From Aquamicrobium sp. (GTDB taxonomy: Bacteria; Pseudomonadota; Alphaproteobacteria; Rhizobiales; Rhizobiaceae): DNA of 64,000 bases. The notes beneath the pieces were generated by a model that saw nothing but the letters and a program-made list of their open reading frames with translations, made no database searches and was not told the origin of the DNA. Below, one piece after another: positions 10,078-20,000 of this stretch (positions are counted from its first letter, which is position 1; each line of letters starts with the position of its first letter). Location: the NCBI GenBank assembly GCA_019739225.1, contig JAHHDT010000001.1:372001-436000 (forward strand). Reading direction: 5' to 3'. The position numbers were made by a program, and so were the translations under genes.

Positions 10078-11325
10078 TCAAACGAACGCCAGCGCCGGCA
10101 TGAAGTGGCACGCCATCTTCGAAAGCATCGTGGCAAGCGCCTGCGCATAATCGCGGGTGACGCGCGGGTGCGTCGGCAGCGAGATCATCGAGCGCACGAG
10201 TTTCGAGATGTTGCGCGACCGGCCGGAAACGCCCGAGAAAGGCTCCGTCTCATGAACGTTCGGATAGACCGAAAGGCCGATATGGTAGCCCCGCTCGATC
10301 ATCTGCTGGTAGATCCGCTCGCGCCGCTCGGGATCGACCAATATGGGATAGAAGACGAAGCAGGAGCCGGCGCGCACGTGATCGCTCGCCTCCGGCGCAA
10401 CCCGGCGGTCGGCGAAGAACCGGTCATAGACCGCCGCGATCATCCGGCGATGGGCAAGACGATGGCCGACGGTATCGAGCTTGCGGGCAATTTCGCGCAG
10501 CACGCCGGGCCGCGGCCGGCTGAGGACGGTGTCCTCTATCACTTCGGTTTCGCGGCGAACGAACGATAGCGCCTCCCGTTCCGATCCGGCGCGCGTATTG
10601 CGCCGGATCGTCGGAAAGGTCATGCCTGAGAAAATGCCCGGCCGCGTGGCAAGATCGTATTTCAGGACCGCGACCATGTGCTCCTTGTATTGAGCCGGCG
10701 TCAGTTCGGGAAACGCTGCCACTTCGTCCTGCATGTGCGCCGCGACATCCTCGCGAGAGGTCACCAGCGCGCCGCCCCAGACATAGTTGAGCGACTTGAA
10801 GCCGGACATGCTGAAAATACTCGCATCCGTGGTCGCGCCCATCCGACGGCCCTGATAGTCGCCTTCAAGCGCAATCGCGCAATCGTCGAAGAGCATCACG
10901 TCGCGTTGCCGGCAAAGTTCCCTGATATCGTCCAGGCGCTCCTGGTTGACGTGGTAGTGAGTGACGATCACGCAGCACGTCTTGTCGTCCATCACCTCGG
11001 CGAGATGGTCGACATCGACATTGGTCGAGTCGGGCAAAGTATCGACGAATACCGGTTCGCAGCCCGCGAACCGCACCATGTTGATGACGTCCGGGATGGT
11101 GTGGGGCAGCATCACCACCCGGTAGCGGCCGCGGGTCCGCAGCCGTGCAAACTTGGCGGCAAGATGAATGCCGGCGCGTGCCCGCCCCAGCGGGACGACA
11201 TCCACATTACCTCCCAGAAAATCGGCAAGCCGGCTCCTGAACGTCTCGTCGGCTCCCGCCGAGTTGTCCCACAGGGGGCGGAGGTAGCGCATCGGATAGA
11301 TGACCTGCTTGGGCGTCGCTAACAT
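10078..11325 (-). CDS. DegT/DnrJ/EryC1-type PLP aminotransferase-like protein
   Basis: A 415-residue protein of the sugar aminotransferase (DegT) fold type I family. The PLP lysine is expected at Lys177 in SMSGFKSLNYVWGG, and the cofactor aspartate in LFDDCA (145-150). The start at 11325 is preferred over 11346 because AGAGG lies six bases before it. It follows the GMC oxidoreductase gene in one operon with almost no gap. Family members aminate keto sugars in polysaccharide or antibiotic pathways, but no other sugar gene lies nearby, so the substrate is open. Confidence 0.8.
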   Translation of the reverse strand: MLATPKQVIYPMRYLRPLWDNSAGADETFRSRLADFLGGNVDVVPLGRARAGIHLAAKFARLRTRGRYRVVMLPHTIPDVINMVRFAGCEPVFVDTLPDSTNVDVDHLAEVMDDKTCCVIVTHYHVNQERLDDIRELCRQRDVMLFDDCAIALEGDYQGRRMGATTDASIFSMSGFKSLNYVWGGALVTSREDVAAHMQDEVAAFPELTPAQYKEHMVAVLKYDLATRPGIFSGMTFPTIRRNTRAGSEREALSFVRRETEVIEDTVLSRPRPGVLREIARKLDTVGHRLAHRRMIAAVYDRFFADRRVAPEASDHVRAGSCFVFYPILVDPERRERIYQQMIERGYHIGLSVYPNVHETEPFSGVSGRSRNISKLVRSMISLPTHPRVTRDYAQALATMLSKMACHFMPALAFV

Positions 11326-11348
11326 CTTTGACCTCTTTGTTTGCATCC

Positions 11349-13007
11349 TTACTCGGCCGCGAGCGCGTGGGTGTGCGCCTCGGCCGCCATATGACGCGCC
11401 AGCCGGACGGCGAGCGCGATGGCGGAGAAGGTCGGGTTCGCCTGGCCGGAGGTGGGGAAGACCGCACTGCCGGCAACGTAAAGATTGGGCGAGCCGAAGG
11501 CGCGGCAGTCGCCGTCGACCACCCCTGTCCTCGAATTGGCGCCCATCCGCGCCGTTCCGATCTGGTGAACGCCGTCAGGCGCCTGCGCCAGCACCCGCGC
11601 GGGCATGTCCTGCTCGGGATAAAGCCATTCCAGTTCGCCAAGGCCGGTGCGCGCCACCCAGTCGCGGAGCAGTTGGTGCGTCCTGACGATCGGGGCCACG
11701 TCGGCATCGCTCACCCGCATGTCGATGCGCGCGCGCGGCATGCCGAGCTCATCGTGCTGGTTGGCAAGGGTAACCCGGGACTCCGCGTGCGGCAGATGCT
11801 CGGCATGGTAATGCACGCCGTAGCGGCGTCCGGCATTGCGCACATGAAGCCCCGGCAACCTTGTATCGGCCAGGAACCGACCGTGCAGGAAGCGCGGCAT
11901 GAAACGCAGCAGCTCGGGCAGCCCGGCCACGAGATTGCCCAGATGCGGCACGATGGGCGCTGGCGGCGTGGAGTTTCGCTCACGCAGATGCTCGCTGACC
12001 AGCCGTCGGCCGATCGCCGGGACGCTGAGGGCGAGATAGGCCAGTGACAGCACGGCGCTGCGATGGGCGGCATCGCGGAACGGCGGCATGAAGGGCCAGA
12101 AGGAAACGTTGGTCAGGTTTTCGCGGCGCTGGACGTCGTCCGACGCGATGATGCGCCGCCGCGCGTAACGGCCATGCGCGCCCCTGAAAAAATCGAGGCC
12201 AGCGTCGAGCGCCGCGTTCGCGAGCCGCATCTGCGCAATCTCGCCGGAAAGGTGGCCCATGTAATAGCGCCCGAGCGGGCCGTCGACACCGCCGAAGGCG
12301 CTAGGTGCCGTGCGCTGAACGGCAAGCATCAGCCGCGCCGTCTCGACCCCCCCGCACGCCACCACGAAGGTCTTCGCCTTCAGCGTCGTTACTTCTCCCG
12401 AGCGGCTGCGTACAAGCAGGGAGGCGACCCGGCCGTCTGAGGCGAACGCCATTCCGGTTACCGTGGCATCGAGATGCAGGCGAATGCGCTGCGAGCGCCG
12501 GATCTCGTCTTCATGCGCGGTGCGGAAGCTCGCCGGCTCGGCAAAGCGGATCAGGTTCGAGCAACGGAACTCACGGTCGGCGATGGCGACGCCCGGCGGT
12601 TCGTCTTCGAAGACGGGCGGGCCACAATTGGCATAGCGGCTCGCATCGGCGAAATGGCTGGCGAAATCGCGATATTCGAGCGGCCACGATGCATCGGTCA
12701 GGCCGGGCCGGCGCTCGAAGTCGATCGGATCGAGCGGGACGCAGCCCGCACCCCACAGGTTCGACGTGCCGCCGAAACTGCGCTGTACGGCCACCATCAT
12801 GTCGGCGTGCTTCGGCGTGCCGACGATCTCGGCCCGCGAATGCTGGGAGGCCTCGACGCTGGCCATGTGCGCGCCGGACTCCAGCACCGTCACCGCCTGC
12901 CCCCGCCGCGCGAGTTCCAGCGCCAAGGCGATCCCGACCGGCCCGGAGCCGATGATGCAGATGTTGTGATGATGGACGGAAGTCCCGTCCTGCCGGTCTA
13001 CCAGCAT
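11349..13007 (-). CDS. GMC-family FAD oxidoreductase
   Basis: A 552-residue flavoprotein. The N-terminal FAD-binding motif IIGSGPVGIALALELARRG begins near residue 18, QRSFGGTSNLWGAGCVPLDP follows, and the C-terminal part has HQIGTARMG and VAGSAVFPTSGQANPTFSA, the usual GMC_oxred_C pattern with active-site His/Asn. The start at 13007 gives the family's normal size; an in-frame extension to 13364 has no recognisable protein character. It is upstream of the DegT-like gene in a two-gene operon. Likely oxidises an alcohol group on the substrate that is then aminated; inference from pairing only. Confidence 0.82.
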   Translation of the reverse strand: MLVDRQDGTSVHHHNICIIGSGPVGIALALELARRGQAVTVLESGAHMASVEASQHSRAEIVGTPKHADMMVAVQRSFGGTSNLWGAGCVPLDPIDFERRPGLTDASWPLEYRDFASHFADASRYANCGPPVFEDEPPGVAIADREFRCSNLIRFAEPASFRTAHEDEIRRSQRIRLHLDATVTGMAFASDGRVASLLVRSRSGEVTTLKAKTFVVACGGVETARLMLAVQRTAPSAFGGVDGPLGRYYMGHLSGEIAQMRLANAALDAGLDFFRGAHGRYARRRIIASDDVQRRENLTNVSFWPFMPPFRDAAHRSAVLSLAYLALSVPAIGRRLVSEHLRERNSTPPAPIVPHLGNLVAGLPELLRFMPRFLHGRFLADTRLPGLHVRNAGRRYGVHYHAEHLPHAESRVTLANQHDELGMPRARIDMRVSDADVAPIVRTHQLLRDWVARTGLGELEWLYPEQDMPARVLAQAPDGVHQIGTARMGANSRTGVVDGDCRAFGSPNLYVAGSAVFPTSGQANPTFSAIALAVRLARHMAAEAHTHALAAE

Positions 13008-13420
13008 CGTGAACCACCCCTGCCCGATGGCGCATCCGAAATCGATCTTTTGGGAGCCCTTAACTCGGTGCGAGAGTGTCAGGCGCGTTGCCCCGACTGT
13101 CCAGTGGTATGCCGGTCCGCCAATCGGGGGAGGCATCTTTACCCGGGCCGTAATGGCGACCGCCTCGCCAGGATCGATCCTGCAAAATTCGGCACGCGGA
13201 CGTCTCCAGGTCCAAGGCAGCCGCCATCCTGAACATTGCCCGGGCAAAGGCCGCAAGACACTTGCGACTTGGTCACGGAAAAAAATCACAAGGCATGTCT
13301 GATTTGCCGCCGCTCGATCGTCATTAAGGAAATTGCAGCACTGCCGGACCCTCGCCGGGTTCAATCACCACCTCGCAACGCAGGCCGTTGCGACAAACGA
13401 GAACCTGGAGAGCCCGTGAA
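13008..13420 (+). other. Intergenic region between divergent GMC oxidoreductase and S41-like genes
   Basis: About 410 bp of divergent intergenic DNA. No convincing gene, RNA or repeat was recognised. It must hold the promoters for both flanking transcription units; an AT-richer patch near 13263-13335 is the likeliest place. Confidence 0.4.
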
Positions 13421-14971
13421 ATGCAGTTGGTCCGAGTCATGAAAATCGTCGCCGTTCTTCCGCTGCTGCTTTACCTGGCGGCCGCCGCCACTGCGGCTGC
13501 GCAAGGCACGGCACCCGTCTCGCCCGAGCGATTTGCCGGCGAGGCCACCATGGGCGCGCAGCCGCCATTTCCCATCCATATCGAGTTGCTGAGATCCGGC
13601 GAGGCGGTGACGGGAACCGTATCGATCGCCATGGGAGATTTCGAACTGGTCGACGCCCAGGGAGACGGCGCGATCGTCGGACGCTTCGAGGGTGCGGGCG
13701 GCAGCGGCGCCCTGACGCTGCGCATCGACGGCGATGCCCTAACCGGCGCGTTCGACCTCGCAGGCCAGGCCGGAACGATCACCGCGACGCGGACAAGCGA
13801 CGACGCGGCTGCGTTCTTCCGCCCGCCCGAAGAGCGTCTGGACCTGACCGCCGACGAATGGCTCGAGGACCTCGACCGCCTTGTCGAGATTCTGACGCAG
13901 GAGCACGCCTCGCCGTTTCATGCCGTATCGTCGGAGCAGTTCGAGCGCGAAGCCGCGCGCGTGCGCGCCGCCCTTCCCGAGCGCGACGGCGTCGGGGTCG
14001 CGCTTGAATTCCGCAAACTCGCGGCCTTGATCGGCGACGGCCACACCAAGGTGAACCTGCCGCATGGCAGGCCACGCCTGCCGATCGCATTCTTCATGTT
14101 CGAGGATGGGTTGCGTGTCGTAAGGACTTCGGCCGCGAACGAGAACCTGCTCGGCGCCAGACTTGTCAGCGTCGACGGCGTGCCAGCCGATCGCGTCATT
14201 GAAAGGCTCAACGCCTATATACCGGCGCATGAAACCGAGTGGTTCCTGCGTGCCGAACTGCCCGGCCTTCTCGGCAATCCCGACCTGCTCCGCGCCATCG
14301 GCAGCGGCGATGAAACGTCATTCGTCTTCACATTCGAGACGACTGACGGTCAGCAGCGGCTTACGCTGACCGATGCGGAACCGGGAGAGGAACAGGTCAC
14401 GCTCGGCGGCGGCGCACCGCTGTGGCAGCGCAACGAGAAGCAAGGCTTCTGGAGCGAGCGCCTTGCCGACGGCAGCCTCTATGTGAACTGGCGTTCCTAT
14501 GGCGGGTTGGCCGACGGCGGCGCCGCGCTGCTCGAAAGCCTCGACGCGGAACACCCCCGCCGGCTGATCGTCGATCTTCGCGACAATGACGGCGGCGACT
14601 ACACGGTCGGTCGCGCATTCATCGACGAGATTGCGAGCCGGCCGTGGCTCAACCGGCGCGGCGTGCTCTATGTCATGATCGGCCGCGAAACCTTCTCGGC
14701 GGCGATGACCAACGCGGTCGACTTCAAGCAGAAGACCGAAGCCACGCTTGTCGGAGAGCCCGCCGGCGCAGCACCGAACAACTGGCAGGAAGTGCGCAGG
14801 TTCAACCTGCCCAACTCCGCCCTCACCGTCGGCGTCTCGACCCGCTACTACGAATTCCTCCCGGGCCAGCCGGAACTGCGCCCCGACCACCTGATTTCGC
14901 CGGTCACGGACGACTGGGGAAACGCACATGACGCGGGCGTTGCGTTCGTGCTGGAACAGCCCGTTCCCTGA
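13421..14971 (+). CDS. Secreted S41-like peptidase-domain protein
   Basis: A 516-residue exported protein. The N-terminus has a signal peptide (MKIVAVLPLLLYLAAAATAAAQ after a short lead). The C-terminal half resembles the peptidase S41 (tail-specific protease) core: VDLRDNDGGD near residue 383 and a serine in GRETFSAAM near 420. There is no PDZ domain, and the general-base lysine is not obvious, so proteolytic activity is uncertain. The start at 13421 is backed by GGAG ten bases upstream; 13439 is an alternative. A UUCG-capped hairpin follows the stop. Confidence 0.75.
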   Translation: MQLVRVMKIVAVLPLLLYLAAAATAAAQGTAPVSPERFAGEATMGAQPPFPIHIELLRSGEAVTGTVSIAMGDFELVDAQGDGAIVGRFEGAGGSGALTLRIDGDALTGAFDLAGQAGTITATRTSDDAAAFFRPPEERLDLTADEWLEDLDRLVEILTQEHASPFHAVSSEQFEREAARVRAALPERDGVGVALEFRKLAALIGDGHTKVNLPHGRPRLPIAFFMFEDGLRVVRTSAANENLLGARLVSVDGVPADRVIERLNAYIPAHETEWFLRAELPGLLGNPDLLRAIGSGDETSFVFTFETTDGQQRLTLTDAEPGEEQVTLGGGAPLWQRNEKQGFWSERLADGSLYVNWRSYGGLADGGAALLESLDAEHPRRLIVDLRDNDGGDYTVGRAFIDEIASRPWLNRRGVLYVMIGRETFSAAMTNAVDFKQKTEATLVGEPAGAAPNNWQEVRRFNLPNSALTVGVSTRYYEFLPGQPELRPDHLISPVTDDWGNAHDAGVAFVLEQPVP

Positions 14972-15398
14972 GGACGCTCACGCGGGAGGCGGCTTCGGCC
15001 GCCCCTGCCAAGTGCAATCCGCGGCTTGGCTACCTGACCAACACCGCTCAGCGCCTCGCTGACAAGGGCGGGGATGTCCCCCGGATTGTCGAGATATGCA
15101 GCTTCGAGCAGGCCGTCCGACACGGCAACGGCGGGCGAAAGGCGGCTAATGGCGTGCAGGGAGATATTCGGCCATCCCGACCGAAATACCGCGCACAGCA
15201 AAAGGCACTTTTGGGGTGGTTTTCGGTCCGACCGCTTTTAGGAGGCTAAGCTGCGGAAACCGTCATTCGGTAGGGGCGATTGCAGAAATGTACGACGCCG
15301 AGACCCGCGTTGGGATCGCATCAGATCATTCTGGCGTTTGTATCTGAATTGCAGCTATGAGTGCTTTTGTTGACTCGGAAACATCGTTTGGGGGACGA
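14972..15398 (+). other. Intergenic region with a UUCG hairpin, left flank of the OLD-like gene
   Basis: A perfect 6-bp stem GGCGGC/GCCGCC closed by TTCG lies at 14988-15003, just after the S41-like stop; it lacks a T-run, so it may protect the 3' end rather than terminate strongly. The part up to about 15200 is GC-rich like the chromosome; composition drops towards AT from about 15240, approaching the OLD-like gene. No coding sequence was recognised. Confidence 0.45.
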
Positions 15399-16892
15399 AT
15401 GCCTGGCTCGATCGAAATCTGCAATCTGCGCAATATTCAGCGCTTGAAATTCTCAATTCCCGACCGAGGCGTGTGGCTGCTGACCGGCGCCAATGGATCG
15501 GGAAAGACCTCCTTACTGGCCTGCATTCGGCGATTGGGTAGTCGCAATGCATTTCCCGTGCACTTCCCATCGTCCCTACGTTCTGATCGCCTGGACAATC
15601 ACACAACGGGAACTGTGACCTACGACGTCAACGGCACCACAGTCGAGTACGCCTATCGGGGCGAGCGTTGGACCCCAAGGCCGCGCAGCGCGTCGCATAT
15701 GTTCCAGAGCTTCGGGTACTCCTCGGTCACCTACATTGGCGCTACGGCGGATCGCATAACGCCGAGGCCCGAAGACTTCGATACGCGACATGTCAAAGCC
15801 GTCGACAAGCAGATCATCGCCGCCGCCAACCAAATCTTTCAGACTAACAAGTTCTCGAATCTGCGCTCGATTAATCTCTCTCGAGGTGTCGGCAGTGATG
15901 CCTTTGTGTTGTCTTTGGGCACGTCACCCCAGACCTATCATTCGGAGAAGCACTTCAGCCTTGGTGAACTGTGCGTTCTAAAACTGCTGCGTTTGTTAAG
16001 AAACGTTGCAAACAACAGTATGATCATCGTGGACGAGCTGGAGATGGCCCTCCACCCGCGCGCGCAGGTGGAGCTGCTTCGCTATCTGGAGGGGCAAGCT
16101 AAAGCCAAGTCGCTGACAGTCATTTTTTCGACCCACTCCGTTACCCTGCTCAAGACAATAGACCACTCCCGCATCATCTATCTGGAGAAGCAGGATGACG
16201 GCGAGATTAGACCTATAGTAGGATGCTTCCCAACGTACGCGATTGGCAACATCGCCTCGGACGAGGAGGCTATCCCTGATATCATGCTATATGTCGAGGA
16301 TCTCTTCGCCAGAGATTTCTTGAACTCGTTCTACGAGCTTTTCGTCAACGAGAAATACATTGACCCTACCCTGCGTCCATCGGCAAAAATTGTGCCCGGA
16401 TTCAACGAAGTGATCGGCTTCTTGGACCGCAATCGTTCCGTGCTTCCGGTTTCGGTCAAGCAAATGGCGGTGCTCGACAAGGACGTTTCAGATGAGGTGA
16501 TTTCGGTCTGGAAAAGCTCGAATAAGCATACCAAGTTGGCAAAATACAATGAGCTAAGGAAGCAGATCGCGTTCCTGCCCTTTACTCCGGAAGTTGGATT
16601 GATGGAGCTTGCGAGCGACAATCCGGCAGCCTTTGAACAAAAGCTGCGCGAAAGATTTGGAGACAATCAGCTACACGTGAGAAGTATTCTCTCGAAATAC
16701 GACGCAACTCTCGAAGGAGCGGCTCAGAGGAAAGCGGCAAAAGTCACTGTCGAGGAGCTAACCGAGTATCTGAAGACGCGTACCCAAGGAACGGACGAAG
16801 TCATTAGGGAGAAACTGTCTGGCGTGTTCGCCACGGCGTCTTGGTCCACGTACAAAGCGAGCTTCATGACCCTACTTGGCAGTCTCGTGTAA
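15399..16892 (+). CDS. OLD-like ATPase/TOPRIM nuclease-family protein
   Basis: A 497-residue ABC-type ATPase with a C-terminal TOPRIM-like region, the layout of OLD-family (overcoming lysogenisation defect) nucleases. Seen directly: Walker A GANGSGKT near residue 30, signature FSLGELCVLKLL, Walker B MIIVDELEMALHPRA, and H-loop FSTHS. There are also TOPRIM-like MLYVEDLFARDFLNS and AVLDKDVSDE. The start at 15399 has GGGGGA just upstream; ATG 15357 has none. Codon use and base composition are clearly less GC-rich than both neighbours, suggesting transfer. No partner helicase or reverse transcriptase lies next to it. A phage-defence role is an inference. Confidence 0.75.
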   Translation: MPGSIEICNLRNIQRLKFSIPDRGVWLLTGANGSGKTSLLACIRRLGSRNAFPVHFPSSLRSDRLDNHTTGTVTYDVNGTTVEYAYRGERWTPRPRSASHMFQSFGYSSVTYIGATADRITPRPEDFDTRHVKAVDKQIIAAANQIFQTNKFSNLRSINLSRGVGSDAFVLSLGTSPQTYHSEKHFSLGELCVLKLLRLLRNVANNSMIIVDELEMALHPRAQVELLRYLEGQAKAKSLTVIFSTHSVTLLKTIDHSRIIYLEKQDDGEIRPIVGCFPTYAIGNIASDEEAIPDIMLYVEDLFARDFLNSFYELFVNEKYIDPTLRPSAKIVPGFNEVIGFLDRNRSVLPVSVKQMAVLDKDVSDEVISVWKSSNKHTKLAKYNELRKQIAFLPFTPEVGLMELASDNPAAFEQKLRERFGDNQLHVRSILSKYDATLEGAAQRKAAKVTVEELTEYLKTRTQGTDEVIREKLSGVFATASWSTYKASFMTLLGSLV

Positions 16893-17083
16893 CACCTCGC
16901 CTATTAAATATTTTGCGCAGCATTTGTGAGCAACCGGTGCGCTGCTATCGTCAGTTCCATTCCAACTATCCCTGACGAAATGCAGTGGCAGCTTCCGGGC
17001 CTCAGTCACTACCTCCGTAATGTCCGAATTGGCGTCGAAACCTGCCATTCTCCCAGCCCCACCCACGAGACCCCTCCGCCCCC

Positions 17084-20000
17084 CTAGACCAGTTCCACCT
17101 CCACCACGCCCTGCACGGCCTTCATTGCGGAGGCCAGTTGCGGGGTGATGCGGTAGCGGTCGGGGAGTGCAACCTCGATCTCGCCCTGCCCCTCGCCCTT
17201 GATGACGATGAAGGAGACCTGCCCCTCGCCGCGTGTGCCGAGGTGGGATGCGACGGTGCCGACCGGGGTCGCGTCGCGCAGGTAGATGCGCATTTCCTTC
17301 TGGTGGCGCACGGCCTCGTCCTCCAGCGCCTGCGCGGTCTGGATGCGCAGGTTGACGCCTTCGGGCCGGTCCTCGGCCGCAACGGTGATGACGACCGAAC
17401 GGCCGGGCTCCAGCACGTCGCGGAACTGCGCCAGCGTCTCCGAAAACAGCACCGCCTCGAACTGGCCGGTCGTGTCGGAGAAGTTGACGACGCCCATCTT
17501 GTTGCCGGTGCGGGTCTTGCGCTCCTGCTTCGAGGTGATCGTGCCTGCAAGCCGGCCGGCCGTGGCCCCGCGCTTCACGGCCGCCTGGAACTCCGCCCAG
17601 TTCTGAACCCGCATCTTTTCCAGCAGCGCCTTGTATTCGTCGAGCGGGTGCGCCGAAAGATAGAAGCCGACGGCCGCGAATTCGCGGTGCAGCCGGTCGG
17701 CCGGCAGCCACGGCTCGCAAGGCGGCAGCACCAGCTTTTCGGGCTGCACGCCAAGGGCCGCGCCGAAGATGTCGGACTGGCCGGAGGCGGCGTTTTCCTG
17801 CGCGCGGGACGCCATGCCCATCATCCGCTCCAGCCCGGCGAACAGCGAGGCGCGGTCGTGGCCGAAGCAGTCGAAGGCGCCGGCGGCGATCAGGCTTTCG
17901 AAGACGCGCTTGCCGACGATGCGCGGGTCGATGCGCGAGCAGAAGTCTTCAAGCGATTCGAACTGCTTCTCTTTGCGCTTTTCCACGATGTGGTCGACGG
18001 CCGCCTCGCCCACGCCCTTGATGGCCGCCAGCGCATAGTAGATGCGGTTTTCGCCGACCTCGAACGGCCGGTGCGAAGTCCTCACCGATGGCGGCACGAC
18101 CTCGATGCCGAGCCGCATCGCATCGGCGCGGAAATCGGCCAGCTTGTCGGTGTTGTTCATGTCGAGCGTCATCGACGCCGCCAGGAACTCCACCGGATAA
18201 TGCGCCTTCAGATAGGCTGTCTGGTAGGAGACGATGGCGTAGGCGGCGGCGTGCGACTTGTTGAAGCCGTAGTCGGCGAACTTCGCCAACAGGTCGAAGA
18301 TGAAGTTCGCCTGCGGCTTGGCCACACCGCGCGAGGTAGCGCCTTCGACGAAGATGCCGCGCTGCTTTTCCATCTCGGCGCGGATCTTCTTGCCCATGGC
18401 GCGGCGCAAGAGGTCGGCCTGTCCGAGCGTGTAGCCGGCAAGCTCCTGCGCGATCTGCATCACCTGCTCCTGATAGACGATGACGCCCTGCGTCTCCTTC
18501 ACCAGGTGGTCGATCTTGGGGTGGATCGAGGCGATCTCCTCCTCGCCATGCTTACGGGCGTTGTAGGTGGGGATGTTCTCCATCGGGCCGGGGCGGTAGA
18601 GCGCCACCAGCGCGATGATGTCCTCGATGCGGTCGGGCTTCATGCCGATCAGCGCCTTGCGCATGCCCGCCGATTCCACCTGGAACACGCCGACGACCTC
18701 GCCGCGCGACAGCATCGCGTAGGTCTCGGGGTCGTCATAGGGGATGGACGACAGGTCGATGTCGATGCCGCGCCTGCGGATGAGCTTGACCGCGGTCTCC
18801 AGCACCGTCAGCGTCTTGAGGCCGAGGAAGTCGAACTTCACCAGCCCCGCCTGCTCCACCCATTTCATGTTGAACTGGGTGACCGGCATGTCGGAGCGCG
18901 GGTCGCGATACATCGGCACCAGCTCGGACAGCGGCCGGTCGCCGATGACGATGCCGGCGGCATGCGTCGAGGCGTGGCGATAGAGCCCTTCCAGCTTCAT
19001 CGCCGTGTCGAGCAGGTTCTGTACGACCGGCTCCTTCTCCACCTCCTCGGCGAAGCGTGGCTCGGCCTCAACCGCATCCTTCAGCTTGACCGGGTTGGCG
19101 GGGTTGGCCGGCACCATCTTGCACAGCCGGTCGACCTGGCCGTAGGGCATCTGCAGCACACGGCCGACGTCGCGCAGCACGGCGCGCGCCTGCAGCGTGC
19201 CGAAGGTGATGATCTGGCCGACCTGGTCGCGGCCGTATTTTTCCTGCACGTAGCGGATCACCTCCTCGCGGCGATCCTGGCAGAAGTCGATGTCGAAGTC
19301 GGGCATCGACACGCGGTCGGGATTGAGGAAGCGCTCGAACAGCAGAGAGAAGCGCAGCGGATCCACGTCGGTGATCGTCAGCGCATAGGCGACCAGTGAG
19401 CCTGCGCCTGACCCACGGCCGGGGCCGACGGGAATCTCGTGCGCCTTGGCCCACTGGATGAAGTCGGCAACGATCAGGAAGTACCCCGGAAACTTCATCC
19501 GGGTGATGATGCCGATCTCGAATTCCAGCCGCTCGCGATAATCCGCCTCGGTGTAGCCTTCCGTCGGGCCATGGGCGGCAAGGCGCTTGTCCAGCCCCTC
19601 GCGCGCCTGGCGTGCCAGTTCTTCCGCCTCCGCCTCGATCGCGGCTTCGGCATCGGCCGCGTCCGAGCCGGTAAAGCGCGGCAGGATCGGCTTGCGCGTC
19701 TGCGTGTAATAGGAACACCGCATGGCGATCTCGACAGTGGAGTCGATTGCCTCCGGCAGGTCGGCGAAAAGCGCCGTCATCTCTGCTTGCGACTTGAGAT
19801 GATGGTCCGGTGTCAGCCGGCGGCGGTCGTCGACGGCAACCACCGAGCCCTCGGCGATCGCCAGCAGCGCATCATGCGCTTCGTAATCGTCTGCGGCTGG
19901 AAAGAAAGCCTCGTTGGTGGCCACCAACGGCAGGTCGTGGGCATAGGCAAGATCGATGGAGGTTGCCTCGACGGCCTTGTCGTAGCCGCGATAGCGCTGC

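Noticed and set aside
13008-13364. N-terminal extension of the GMC oxidoreductase frame by 119 codons
   Set aside because: The added residues have no oxidoreductase or signal-peptide character and would put the FAD motif far from the N-terminus, unlike the family.
14848-15201. Minus-strand frame after the S41-like gene that reads partly like protein
   Set aside because: Half of it is the mirror of the S41-like gene and the rest matches no family I recognise; no ribosome binding site. A gene remnant cannot be excluded but is not supported.
15240-17083. Attachment-site direct repeats around the OLD-like gene
   Set aside because: The flanks were compared by eye and no direct repeat or integrase was found.
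17138-19399. Long open frame (753 codons) on the strand opposite dnaE
   Set aside because: It is a mirror of the high-GC codon pattern of dnaE; the translation is rich in His, Arg, Asp and Val with no domain sense. Similar mirrors lie opposite gcvP (31046-34012), thrS (43998-46208) and phaC (57466-59412).
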